Below are positions 1 through 6,966 of a stretch of 38,449 bases of DNA, piece by piece. The stretch spans positions 1 to 38,449 of IMG/VR virus record IMGVR_UViG_3300035670_000602. One strand, given 5' to 3'. The DNA is from a virus. Made by a program: the position numbers and the translations under genes. The notes below the pieces were generated by a model, which saw only the letters and a list, made by a program, of their open reading frames with translations, was not told where the DNA came from and made no database searches. Numbering within the stretch: the stretch's first letter is position 1; each line of letters starts with the position of its first letter.

Positions 1-108
1 GTTTATCTTCGACGGCCAAAAGTTTTCACAATGTCGTTTTGGCAGGCGAACGTTTTGCCCTTGTTTTATAGGCATTTCTGCATGTCGCGTGCGTTTTATG
101 CTTGTTTT
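1..108. other. Non-coding left end, possible cos or terminase-binding region
   Basis: No gene is visible here. The stretch is more AT-rich than the rest of the window. It contains a direct repeat of the form CGTTTT-N3-CTTGTTTT at 51-67 and again at 92-108 (41 bp apart), a third CGTTTT at 35-40, and ATGTCG at 31-36 and 82-87. It lies downstream of the last minus-strand gene, and if the ends join it would sit about 230 bp from the small terminase gene. In cos phages that position is used for terminase recognition. The function is inferred from place and repetition only. Confidence 0.35.
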
Positions 109-933
109 CTAGGGTGTTTCGCACTTGCGATGCACGATCCGTTCGTCGCCAGTTCGTCGCGTGTAGTTCGCCCACCATTCGTTTGCTCTGCCTGCCTGCA
201 TCGCACGCTCTGGATCTGTAGCGATGCGAGCCTCGCATTGTGCGGCAGGCGACTCAACAACAATAACGCTTTCACACTCCAGGCGATCTGCCCACCATTG
301 TCTCTTGTCTGCTTCCGGCTCAGCGACCACAAGCCACGCCCGTGCATAGCGTCTGGCGTCTGCCTTGCTCAGCGTACCGATGATGTCATTCCGCTTTCGC
401 ACCGCAGGCCCAAGCCACTTAGCACCCCATGCGTGTAGCGTGGTGCCGGCCATGCCAGATGCGATCACGTCCAGGTCAATGACCAGATCGGCTGGCCCCT
501 TGTGCATCTCAACATAGGTGCTCTTGCCCGACGCTGGAGGCCCGCACACCAGCGTCACCGGAATGATGCTTGGCCGTATCCACGTTGGGTGAAGCGTCCA
601 CTTTTGCGACTGCGTTTGGCCCTGCATCTCACGCCGAGTCTTCTTGCTGTGGCAGGAGGCACACAGCGTCTGTAGGCCAGACACGTCGTCACTCGGCAGT
701 TCGCTCTTGCGCACGACGTGATCGACATGAGCGTTGCGGCCCGTCACGATGCGGCCACAGCCAGGAGCCTGGCACTGGTAGTTATCCCGCAGCAGCACCT
801 CTCGCCGTGCGGCCTTCCAGCCTGCCGAGCAATAGCCTCGAGCTGTCGCCGATGGCCGGTTCGTGTCCGGTGCCCGTGGCCGCTTTCGCTGCCCCACCCA
901 CGGCGGCTTGAACGTCGGCAGCCTGTCGGGCAT
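109..933 (-). CDS. HNH endonuclease fused to a P-loop (AAA_33-like) kinase
   Basis: This 274-residue protein has two domains. Residues about 40-103 form an HNH nuclease with zinc-binding Cys54, Cys59, Cys91 and Cys94 and the His69-Val-Asp71-His72 core. Residues about 125-270 form a P-loop kinase with Walker A at 131-139 (GPPASGKST), an Asp153-Leu-Asp155 motif and an Arg/Trp-rich lid region, resembling polynucleotide-kinase-like proteins. The start is an ATG one base after the stop of the preceding gene. HNH proteins beside cos and terminase assist cos cleavage in HK97-like phages, and on a circular map this gene abuts the terminase. The pairing of a nuclease with a possible end-modifying kinase is unusual. 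The kinase substrate is unknown. Confidence 0.8.
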   Translation of the reverse strand: MPDRLPTFKPPWVGQRKRPRAPDTNRPSATARGYCSAGWKAARREVLLRDNYQCQAPGCGRIVTGRNAHVDHVVRKSELPSDDVSGLQTLCASCHSKKTRREMQGQTQSQKWTLHPTWIRPSIIPVTLVCGPPASGKSTYVEMHKGPADLVIDLDVIASGMAGTTLHAWGAKWLGPAVRKRNDIIGTLSKADARRYARAWLVVAEPEADKRQWWADRLECESVIVVESPAAQCEARIATDPERAMQAGRANEWWANYTRRTGDERIVHRKCETP

Positions 934-934
934 A

Positions 935-1291
935 TCAGCCCTTGAACATCACCGTGCCCACGGTGCCAGTGCTGTTGGTGGTGGCGGACACGAACTTGAT
1001 GAACTGGGCCGCGAAAACCTCGTCGGGCATCGCATACGCACGGCCGTCCGTCGTAGACGCCGACAGCGTAATCTTCACCACGGCTCCGTCCTTGTCGTAC
1101 AGCTGATAGAACGGCCCGGCTTCAACGTCGGCCACCCACAGATTGAGTTGAGTGGCGTTCGTGCTCATGGTGCCGACTTCCACGATGCCGCCGGCCATGT
1201 CGAACATGGGGATCGTGTTGGCCACAGACGTTGCCGTGGACAGCGTGAAAGGGTGCAGTTTGCTTTTGCGGCGGATCTTCGAGTCGGACAT
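935..1291 (-). CDS. Hypothetical beta-rich protein, possibly virion-associated
   Basis: This is a 118-residue protein rich in Thr, Ser, Val and Ala, with alternating hydrophobic stretches as in small beta-sheet structural proteins, and a basic N-terminus (residues 6-11). It has no recognisable catalytic motif and no signal peptide. The ATG is preceded by GGAGATAGCC, a leader also found before the tail-region gene at 24734-25114, which suggests strong expression. It lies between the adhesin pair and the HNH-kinase gene. I do not recognise the family. A virion accessory role is a guess from composition and context. Confidence 0.7.
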   Translation of the reverse strand: MSDSKIRRKSKLHPFTLSTATSVANTIPMFDMAGGIVEVGTMSTNATQLNLWVADVEAGPFYQLYDKDGAVVKITLSASTTDGRAYAMPDEVFAAQFIKFVSATTNSTGTVGTVMFKG

Positions 1292-1404
1292 GGCTATCTC
1301 CGTGTGTGGCTCGGCATGAAGCCGATGCGTGGCCTGCCTTCAGCGTACGTGCGTAACTGCTGCAGCGGGCGGGTTTCGTGCCTTTAGGCTAGGGTGGTGG
1401 GGCG

Positions 1405-1698
1405 TCAGCCTTGCAGTGGATCGGGCGTCTGTACCGCCGCCTGGTACTCGGCCTCGGTGATATCTTCGACGGCACCGCTGGCGAGCAACTGTGGCAGCAT
1501 TGTTGCCGCTGGTTCCCAGGTGGCGAACTCGTCATTGACCGCCAGGAGCAGTCGGCCAGCGTTATCACGCGGGGCAACGATTGCCGGATCGAAACAGGTA
1601 AGCGTCTGCCCGTCCGGCGTCGGATGCCCCCAAGCCGCGTCCAGTTGCAGCCTGACGGTTTCGTAAAGCGGCTCGTCTGCGGTGCGGAAGAATCTCAT
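1405..1698 (-). CDS. Hypothetical protein downstream of LamG adhesin
   Basis: This 97-residue protein is of unknown function. I chose the ATG at 1698 because it overlaps the TGA of the LamG gene (ATGA), the common coupling in this operon. A longer in-frame reading to 1716 would overlap that gene further. The product is acidic, has several Trp and Pro, and lacks membrane segments. Translational coupling to the adhesin suggests a partner role such as a tail-fibre accessory or chaperone, but no family signature supports this. Confidence 0.65.
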   Translation of the reverse strand: MRFFRTADEPLYETVRLQLDAAWGHPTPDGQTLTCFDPAIVAPRDNAGRLLLAVNDEFATWEPAATMLPQLLASGAVEDITEAEYQAAVQTPDPLQG

Positions 1699-2435
1699 GC
1701 GACCGCAATCCCCCACTTTTTGCCAAGGTAGCGTTCAACCCGCTGGGACTCAGAGACAGACAGGGCGCGAGAATAGATCAAGATCTCCGCGATGTATCCG
1801 TTCAGCGGAAACGTCGTGCCAATGCCTCCAATTCGAGACAAGGTAAACGAGTTGCTCGTTGTGCAGGTTGCTCGCTGCGTACCGTCAGTACGCAAAATGC
1901 CGCCGGCCGCAGAAGAGCGGATGACCGAAATGACAGATGGCCCAAAGGGATTGTTGGCCGTGAAATTGTAAGTAGCGCGAGTCACTCCCGCACTGAATCC
2001 GCCGAGGTTCACCTCAATCTGACTTGTGGGAGATCCGTCATTCTTCATGATGGCCGCAACGCCAAAACCAGAACTAGAGTCGGCAAGTGCGTATTGCGTG
2101 GAAGCTACGCCAGCCACAATGCTGGACCGGCAGACTATGAACTGCGTCTCGTTCTGCCTGGCAGTTCCAGTGAAAGTGAAGTGGTCGTTTGAGCCGTCAA
2201 ACGACATGACGGCGCGCCCGTTGAGCGTCGCCGTTGTTGCGTTTGGCCGGTTGTTCGCCGTCGTTTGCGTCGCGTTGACGACGTTGCCGCTTTTGTCGTT
2301 CCATTGGCTCACGGCACCGCTTACGGTTGTGATCGTTGATGCGTCGGAAGCGTCCCACCATGCGGCGAGGCTGCTGATGCTCTTCGGGTTGAACCCGCTC
2401 GCTCGCGGCCGCAGCAGTCTCGGATTCATCCCCAT
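1695..2435 (-). CDS. LamG/concanavalin-like lectin-domain protein, candidate receptor-binding adhesin
   Basis: This 246-residue protein is almost entirely one LamG/laminin-G-like beta-sandwich. It opens with a Leu-Ala-Ala-Trp-Trp-Asp-Ala-Ser motif (residues 23-30), has Phe-Asp-Gly-Ser-Asn-Asp near 78-84, and closes with the typical GYIAEILIYSRAL segment followed by a helix ending in LGKKWGI. Such domains bind carbohydrate and are frequent in phage tail fibres and adhesins. It has no signal peptide, as expected for a virion protein. Its place after the lysis-like genes and away from the tail module is compatible with a receptor-binding protein. Binding specificity cannot be read from sequence. 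Confidence 0.75.
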   Translation of the reverse strand: MGMNPRLLRPRASGFNPKSISSLAAWWDASDASTITTVSGAVSQWNDKSGNVVNATQTTANNRPNATTATLNGRAVMSFDGSNDHFTFTGTARQNETQFIVCRSSIVAGVASTQYALADSSSGFGVAAIMKNDGSPTSQIEVNLGGFSAGVTRATYNFTANNPFGPSVISVIRSSAAGGILRTDGTQRATCTTSNSFTLSRIGGIGTTFPLNGYIAEILIYSRALSVSESQRVERYLGKKWGIAVA

Positions 2436-2438
2436 GCG

Positions 2439-2678
2439 TCAGTTCTCCACCTTGGCTGCCTTGGGCTGCAACGCATAGAGCAACTTCGTCTGCTCTGCCA
2501 CGGCCTGACTGATCTCGCGTTGCGTCTCGCCTAACTGCTTTACGAACTGCCGATGCTCTTCCACCAGGGGAAGCAGCACGTCGTTTCGCAGGATATACCC
2601 GGCCGCAAGTGCCACGAGCACCGGGAAGCCCCAGCGTTCCATGATGCCGAACACGGTGTCTTTCGCCGCCTCAGTCAT
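2439..2678 (-). CDS. Small membrane protein, holin-like
   Basis: This 79-residue protein has one predicted membrane segment at about residues 14-31 (Trp-Gly-Phe-Pro then a Leu/Val/Ala run), followed by a charged, coiled-coil-like tail rich in Glu and Gln (about 36-68). This is the layout of small class III-type or BhlA-like holins. The ATG at 2678 has GAGG upstream and overlaps the stop of the preceding membrane gene by 8 bp. A GTG at 2693 is an alternative start. Neighbouring genes include another membrane protein, a lipoprotein and a cysteine peptidase, together a plausible lysis cassette. The holin role is inferred. Confidence 0.65.
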   Translation of the reverse strand: MTEAAKDTVFGIMERWGFPVLVALAAGYILRNDVLLPLVEEHRQFVKQLGETQREISQAVAEQTKLLYALQPKAAKVEN

Positions 2679-3021
2679 GGTGTCTTGCCTCACGAGCCAG
2701 CAGACGCATCTGCGTGCGGTTCTCTTGTCGATCGAGCCACCATTGAACCAAGAGCTTTACCACCTCTTGCACCAGGGCGCCAAGGACGAGCGTGAGGATG
2801 ATGCCCATGCCGTACTCACGGCGAGCAATTCGCTCAACCTGCTTTGTGTAGTGCTTCGCCACGATCTGCGTTTCGCCTGCGTCGCACTGCTCGAGCACCG
2901 GGATCGGCCAGCCACGAACGGCTGACGTGACGATCCGCGAGACGATGCGACGGCCTGCCAGCGTCCGCTGAAGCGTCGGCAGGCGATCCCAGACGTGGGA
3001 CTGTAGTCCTGGCAAAGTCAT
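2671..3021 (-). CDS. Single-span membrane protein in lysis-like cassette
   Basis: This 116-residue protein has a basic N-terminal half (about residues 1-68) and one hydrophobic segment at about 73-94 (GIILTLVLGALVQEVVKLL), then a charged Arg/Glu/Gln C-terminus. Its ATG overlaps the stop of the lipoprotein gene (ATGA) and its end overlaps the next membrane gene, so the three are translationally coupled. It could be a second holin or antiholin, or an inner-membrane spanin-like partner of the lipoprotein at 3018-3254. No diagnostic motif distinguishes these options. Confidence 0.65.
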   Translation of the reverse strand: MTLPGLQSHVWDRLPTLQRTLAGRRIVSRIVTSAVRGWPIPVLEQCDAGETQIVAKHYTKQVERIARREYGMGIILTLVLGALVQEVVKLLVQWWLDRQENRTQMRLLAREARHHD

Positions 3022-3254
3022 TTCTTCCCCGTTCCTTTGCAGACAGGGCAGACGATTTTGATTTTGCCGTCACCGATAAAGCCGTCCACGCAGTTGTCGC
3101 ACTTGTCGCTCGCCGGGCTGGGGGCGATCTCGTGCCGCAGCTGCACGACCATGCGGGCTGTCTCGCAGGCCAGGTCGGCGGTAACGCCGTTGTCACCCGG
3201 CAGCGTGGCGACGCAGCCAACGAGCACGACAGAGAACGCAAGCAGGAATCTCAC
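3018..3254 (-). CDS. Small lipoprotein with a DnaJ-type zinc-finger motif
   Basis: This 78-residue protein starts with a signal-peptidase-II-type signal: a hydrophobic core at residues 3-12 and a lipobox Leu-Val-Gly-Cys14. The C-terminus carries two CxxC pairs (Cys52/Cys55 and Cys69/Cys72), the second in CPVCKGTGK, the CxxCxGxG style of DnaJ zinc fingers. The start is a GTG overlapping the stop of the peptidase gene (GTGA). A lipid-anchored protein between membrane proteins and a protease in a phage recalls an outer-membrane spanin, but the zinc motif is not a spanin feature. It could instead be an envelope assembly factor. Confidence 0.7.
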   Translation of the reverse strand: MRFLLAFSVVLVGCVATLPGDNGVTADLACETARMVVQLRHEIAPSPASDKCDNCVDGFIGDGKIKIVCPVCKGTGKK

Positions 3255-4174
3255 AGGATGCCCTCCAGCCAGTTGTCGGGCATCTGCGACGGCTTGAACC
3301 CGCTGTAACCGGCGTAGACGTAGGAATCACGGCCCGACAGCATGCGGTCGCACACTTCGGCGTCGATCCAGAAAGAGCAGTTGCGGACGGCGGGCGGAAT
3401 GTCGTTTGGGTAGTGCTTGCCCACGGTGTTCGATTCGCCCCACGAATTGGCACAGAGCAGGCCAGGCCGCTTGCCACCTCTCAAGCCCATCAGGCACATG
3501 CAGTGCCACCAAACACCGCCGGCTTTGCAGAAGCCGTCATCGTCGCGGGACATACTGAAGCCCTGGCCGCTGCACACGACAACCGGGTAGCCGTTGCTGA
3601 TGGCGGCCGCCGCCTCGTTGAAGTTGGTGGCCAGCGTGGTCTCCGAGCACCGCCGTTCCTTGGCGAACGGCTCTAGAACGTCGGGCACGCCATTGCGGCC
3701 CCACTCACGGTCCCGCTGCTGCTTGCCTTCTTCGCGGATCACGGTGCCGCCGTAATCCACGCCATAGTGCAGGCAGCCAAAGTCACGGATCGCCTTCGCG
3801 GCATGGAAGCCCGTGCTGCCGTCGCCTCCGGTATTGGACCGCTGGCCCCGAGCCTCCACCCGCGAGAAACCATACAAACTCGCTTCAATGGTGCGGCCAT
3901 GCCAGGCTTCCGGCTCTTTCCGCCAGTGAATATCGCACGCAGCCAGTACATCTACCGCAAGACTGCTTCCCCAGCCGACGCAGCTACCCACTGAACCTTG
4001 CGAGCCACGCTTCCACTTGCTGTCACAGGCCAACAGGGCCGGGTACAGAAGCACGTCCTGATCGGCCGCCTTGAGATCCGGCCCGGCCGTTGCCAGCGTC
4101 GGATGCGGAAGCGTTGCTACGAACGCCTCGGCACCTTCCGGGTCGGGAACGTAGCCCATGCCATGCTCAGCCAT
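3251..4174 (-). CDS. Papain-like (C1-fold) cysteine peptidase
   Basis: This 307-residue protein carries the full papain catalytic set in the family order. Gln59 and Cys65 lie in QGSVGSCVGWG (compare the papain oxyanion Gln and active Cys), His224 in WWHCMCL, and Asn243 in CANSWGE, where Asn-Ser-Trp-Gly is the hallmark. Spacing is normal for a C1 peptidase core. There is no signal peptide, so release would need a holin or the virion. It sits between a two-span membrane protein and a lipoprotein in what resembles a lysis cassette. It could act as an endolysin-like envelope protease or as a virion-associated enzyme. No muramidase, amidase or transglycosylase was recognised in the window. Confidence 0.85.
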   Translation of the reverse strand: MAEHGMGYVPDPEGAEAFVATLPHPTLATAGPDLKAADQDVLLYPALLACDSKWKRGSQGSVGSCVGWGSSLAVDVLAACDIHWRKEPEAWHGRTIEASLYGFSRVEARGQRSNTGGDGSTGFHAAKAIRDFGCLHYGVDYGGTVIREEGKQQRDREWGRNGVPDVLEPFAKERRCSETTLATNFNEAAAAISNGYPVVVCSGQGFSMSRDDDGFCKAGGVWWHCMCLMGLRGGKRPGLLCANSWGESNTVGKHYPNDIPPAVRNCSFWIDAEVCDRMLSGRDSYVYAGYSGFKPSQMPDNWLEGIL

Positions 4175-4177
4175 GCG

Positions 4178-4786
4178 TCAGCCCCCGTTGACGCCGGCCC
4201 ACGCCACGGCCTTACAGAACGCCACGTAACGGCCCCGCAGGTCCGCAGTGACCGGAACCACGTCCGTGCCGACAGCGGCCCCGTACGCAGCCTCCACGGC
4301 CGTCCTGAGCGATTCGTTGGAGCCGGGCACATGCTGCCCGATACGCCGCCAGGCGATGTCCACGGCCAACGCCGTGAACGCCCGCAGGCTTCGAGTGTCC
4401 GTGAAGACCACCTCGGTGGTGACGGCATCACCAGCGGCAACCGTCCCGGCCTTGGTCCAAACTTCCGCCCAAAGTGCACGCTCTACGTACGAACAACCGC
4501 CAAGGGCATCGGCAATCGGCTGCACTAGCGTTCGCATTTCGGCACTCGGCGTCTCGACGGCCACCGGAGCCACTGGGCTGGCCGGCAACTTCGGCAGCGG
4601 CACCTTGCCCCAGGCGGCAGCAAGTAGCAGAGCGATGGCTGCAAGCCGGCTTAAGATACCGGCCTTTTCTTTGCCGGCTTCCAACGCACGACTCGCGGCC
4701 TCTCGGATTTGCGGCCAGTAGGGAGCCACCGCGAGAGCAACCGCCAGAGCGACGGCACCGGCACGAAATGCGAGCTCGACATTCAC
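4178..4786 (-). CDS. Membrane protein of the lysis-like cassette
   Basis: This 202-residue protein has two hydrophobic segments near the N-terminus (about residues 8-24 and 46-61), separated by a charged loop, and a soluble C-terminal domain of about 130 residues. It has a Pro/Val-rich linker (65-80) and ends in Gly-Gly. The start is a GTG overlapping the upstream stop (GTGA), and the gene ends 3 bp before the peptidase start. The N-terminal hairpin could serve as a holin or anchor with the rest facing the periplasm. The family is not recognised, and coupling to the peptidase is the main functional clue. Confidence 0.65.
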   Translation of the reverse strand: MNVELAFRAGAVALAVALAVAPYWPQIREAASRALEAGKEKAGILSRLAAIALLLAAAWGKVPLPKLPASPVAPVAVETPSAEMRTLVQPIADALGGCSYVERALWAEVWTKAGTVAAGDAVTTEVVFTDTRSLRAFTALAVDIAWRRIGQHVPGSNESLRTAVEAAYGAAVGTDVVPVTADLRGRYVAFCKAVAWAGVNGG

Positions 4787-5214
4787 TTGCGGCCCTCGAC
4801 TTGGAGCAGAGCGAACCGCACGAGAGCCTCGCCTTCCTTGGTCTTCAGCACGTCGGACACAAGCCGCACCAACTGATCATCGGTCACGGCCTTGGTCTTC
4901 GACGCCAGCCATTCGCAGGCTTCGCCGACGATGATGCTTCGCTTGTACGGATCGACTTCGTTGACAAACCGCTGGCCGTAGCCGATCAGCGGCGACCAAG
5001 CCGAGAGCAGCTGGATCTGCTGCCAGATGTTCAGGTTGGTGCCGTACTTGTCGAGCTCGGCGGGCGTGGCTTCGTATGACGGCATAAGGTGCGTCCTCCG
5101 TGACGTGATCTTCCCGCGACTGTATCTGCCGTCGCTGTGACAGATGCCGACAGCATGTCGCGGTATCTCGACGCGTCGCAGTGATCCATCACGGTCGCGT
5201 CGAAAACCGCTCAT
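4783..5214 (-). CDS. Hypothetical protein with two plausible start sites
   Basis: The frame encodes 143 residues from an ATG at 5214 preceded by AGGAGG with 7-nt spacing. An internal ATG at 5085 (residue 44) also has a good GGAGG 9 nt upstream and would give a 100-residue protein. The first 43 residues are very Arg-rich. The remainder is helical and acidic with no membrane span. The short form resembles a compact, stand-alone domain, so either the long form carries a basic tail or both forms are made. Function is unknown. It directly precedes the membrane protein and peptidase genes. Confidence 0.65.
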   Translation of the reverse strand: MSGFRRDRDGSLRRVEIPRHAVGICHSDGRYSRGKITSRRTHLMPSYEATPAELDKYGTNLNIWQQIQLLSAWSPLIGYGQRFVNEVDPYKRSIIVGEACEWLASKTKAVTDDQLVRLVSDVLKTKEGEALVRFALLQVEGRK

Positions 5215-5265
5215 ACAGCGGCCTCCTGCCGCACACAGTCAGTCTACGGACGAAACAGGCATGCC

Positions 5266-5910
5266 TCACGGCTTTCCAGACACGGCAACCTGCTCGAGCA
5301 TCTGCAGTTTCGCCTTGACGCCGACGCACCAGTTCGCGTGCCAGATGTAGCACGTCTTCGGCACGGCAATCGGCTCGCCATGCCACACCGATGTATTCCC
5401 GATGGTGGCCCAGTTGGCCACCTTGTCAGACGGCAGCACGCTCATCGGCACGGGCAGCGACTTGGCGTTCGTCCGCAGAGCATGGATCACGTCCTGATCA
5501 GGCTGATCGAGCAGCCGGCTCATATCGGCCACCAGTTCCCACCACCGCCTGGTCTTCGTCGTGGGCCGGAAAAGCATCACGCCTGCACACCACTGCACCA
5601 CGTCATCGCTGTACGCGATCTCGTCAAACGACATGCCCCGGATGTGGTTCTCTGCCCACTGGCATGCCCCCGGCCACAGGATCACGTCCGAGTCCACGTA
5701 CAGCGTCGGCTCGCCGTCTACCGGCAACCGCAGCAGAGCGTCGAGCTTGTCATCCATGCACCGATTCCAGCCGGGCTGCTTGAACGCTCCCGTCGGGCAC
5801 GTCTGCTGGTACTCGATGGCTCGCACCTCGGAGAACGCCCAGGCACGAGACAGCACGAATCGCCGGCACATGTCGGCATGGCTTGGCGTGTAGTAGGTGA
5901 GCAGTCGCAT
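5266..5910 (-). CDS. GT-A-fold glycosyltransferase
   Basis: This 214-residue protein resembles nucleotide-sugar transferases of the GT77-like type. A metal-binding Asp73-Ser-Asp75 motif follows a beta strand (TLYVDSDVILWP), then CAGVMLFRPT (108-117) and a Gln-Asp-Val-Ile segment near 139-142. It has no membrane segment. It forms a run with a second glycosyltransferase and a SAM methyltransferase, so the three may build or trim a glycan on virion or host surface. The gene starts 2 bp after the upstream stop. Donor and acceptor cannot be told from sequence. Confidence 0.75.
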   Translation of the reverse strand: MRLLTYYTPSHADMCRRFVLSRAWAFSEVRAIEYQQTCPTGAFKQPGWNRCMDDKLDALLRLPVDGEPTLYVDSDVILWPGACQWAENHIRGMSFDEIAYSDDVVQWCAGVMLFRPTTKTRRWWELVADMSRLLDQPDQDVIHALRTNAKSLPVPMSVLPSDKVANWATIGNTSVWHGEPIAVPKTCYIWHANWCVGVKAKLQMLEQVAVSGKP

Positions 5911-5912
5911 GG

Positions 5913-6683
5913 TTAGCAGGGGGCGTCAGCCCGCAGTGCCTTTGTCTGGGATGCTGAAACCTCGTGCCATTCATCCACGCGAGGGCCGGGCACGCTCTCG
6001 ACCCAATGGCGGTTCAGGTGGTGCGCAGCGTGCCACGCCGCGCCGGGCACGTGCGCACCACCTTCCGCGCCGATGTTCTGGATTCGAGCCAGCATCGGGC
6101 GAACTTCAAACCGAGGGCCGCGAGTCATCTTGTCGATGACCGTGTCCCACGAGACCTGGCGATCATCTGCAGGCCAATGCTCGCGGATGCTGTGCCAACG
6201 ATCTCGCCACGTTGCCCATCCCCATGGCGTGAACCACGGCTCACGAAACACGGCATTGCGGTAGCCGACCTCGGGAACTGGCGTCCGCTGATACCCGCAC
6301 ACCGAAAAGACCGTCTCGTCCTTTTCGTATTGCGTCAGCCCCCAGTCGGCGAATCGCAGGAAATCTCTGCCGGGGACGGTGTCATCCTCGAGGGCGATCA
6401 CTCGATCGTGGTGGTCGAACCCGTACGCCAGGGCCGAATACGTGTTGACGTTGCAGCCGACACGCTGCGATCCGACCATCACGAACGCCTTGACGTGCGG
6501 CAGCTGCGTGAACTTGGCAGCGATGCTGATCACTTCGTCGCTGACGGGCTCGCACAGCAGGCCAATCGGGAATCGGTCCACGTCATCGCAGCGGGCCAAG
6601 GCGTCGAGCACCGTCTTCGTGTAGCCAGTGCGGCTGCAGAGAGTCATCACGACGCAGGTATTCTTCGATCGGTTAGTCGCCAT
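5913..6683 (-). CDS. GT-A glycosyltransferase, HlpA/GnT-I-like
   Basis: This 256-residue protein has the Glu99-Asp100-Asp101 metal motif in IALEDDTVPGRDFLRF and a WFTPWGWATWRDRW segment at 150-163, both typical of bacterial proteins related to GT13 (N-acetylglucosaminyltransferase I-like, often annotated HlpA-like). It has no signal or membrane segment. Its start overlaps the stop of a small helix-turn-helix gene and it is followed by another glycosyltransferase. It is probably part of a phage-encoded glycan-modification set. The target may be virion protein, since phage-encoded transferases are known to glycosylate capsids, or a host surface sugar. Confidence 0.8.
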   Translation of the reverse strand: MATNRSKNTCVVMTLCSRTGYTKTVLDALARCDDVDRFPIGLLCEPVSDEVISIAAKFTQLPHVKAFVMVGSQRVGCNVNTYSALAYGFDHHDRVIALEDDTVPGRDFLRFADWGLTQYEKDETVFSVCGYQRTPVPEVGYRNAVFREPWFTPWGWATWRDRWHSIREHWPADDRQVSWDTVIDKMTRGPRFEVRPMLARIQNIGAEGGAHVPGAAWHAAHHLNRHWVESVPGPRVDEWHEVSASQTKALRADAPC

Positions 6684-6963
6684 AACCCTGCGTGTCGTGG
6701 TAGATGGTGTGCGGCATCCCTTGCCACCGCATGCGTCGCTCTGTCGGCGTCCAGTTCGTCTGCTGTGCCATGCACCTCAGCCGGATGACTTCTGGCGACG
6801 GCGGCGCTTCGTCGTCATCTGCTCCATATCGCTTTGCGAGTCCGTAGATCATCCGCAGCTTGGCAAGCGTCGAGAACGAATAGCCGAGCGTGGCGGCGAT
6901 GTCGGCAAGCCCGACGCCGTCTTTCCACATCCGCTCAAACCGCTGGCGGGTTCTCTTGTCCAT
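6673..6963 (-). CDS. Small helix-turn-helix protein, GcrA-like
   Basis: This 96-residue protein has an N-terminal helix-turn-helix at about 8-43, in which a Gly-Val/Leu-Ala-Asp-Ile-Ala-Ala-Thr-Leu-Gly stretch precedes the recognition helix. The pattern is shared by GcrA-type and sigma-70 region 4-like DNA-binding domains. The C-terminal half holds PSPEVIRLRCMAQQ and WTPTERRMRW. The two-helix-turn-helix protein at 10188-10649 has a comparable PSPDEIERLK segment, so the two may be distant relatives. It lies between the methyltransferase and glycosyltransferase genes. A regulatory role is inferred from the fold. Confidence 0.7.
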   Translation of the reverse strand: MDKRTRQRFERMWKDGVGLADIAATLGYSFSTLAKLRMIYGLAKRYGADDDEAPPSPEVIRLRCMAQQTNWTPTERRMRWQGMPHTIYHDTQGYGD

Positions 6964-6966
6964 GCT

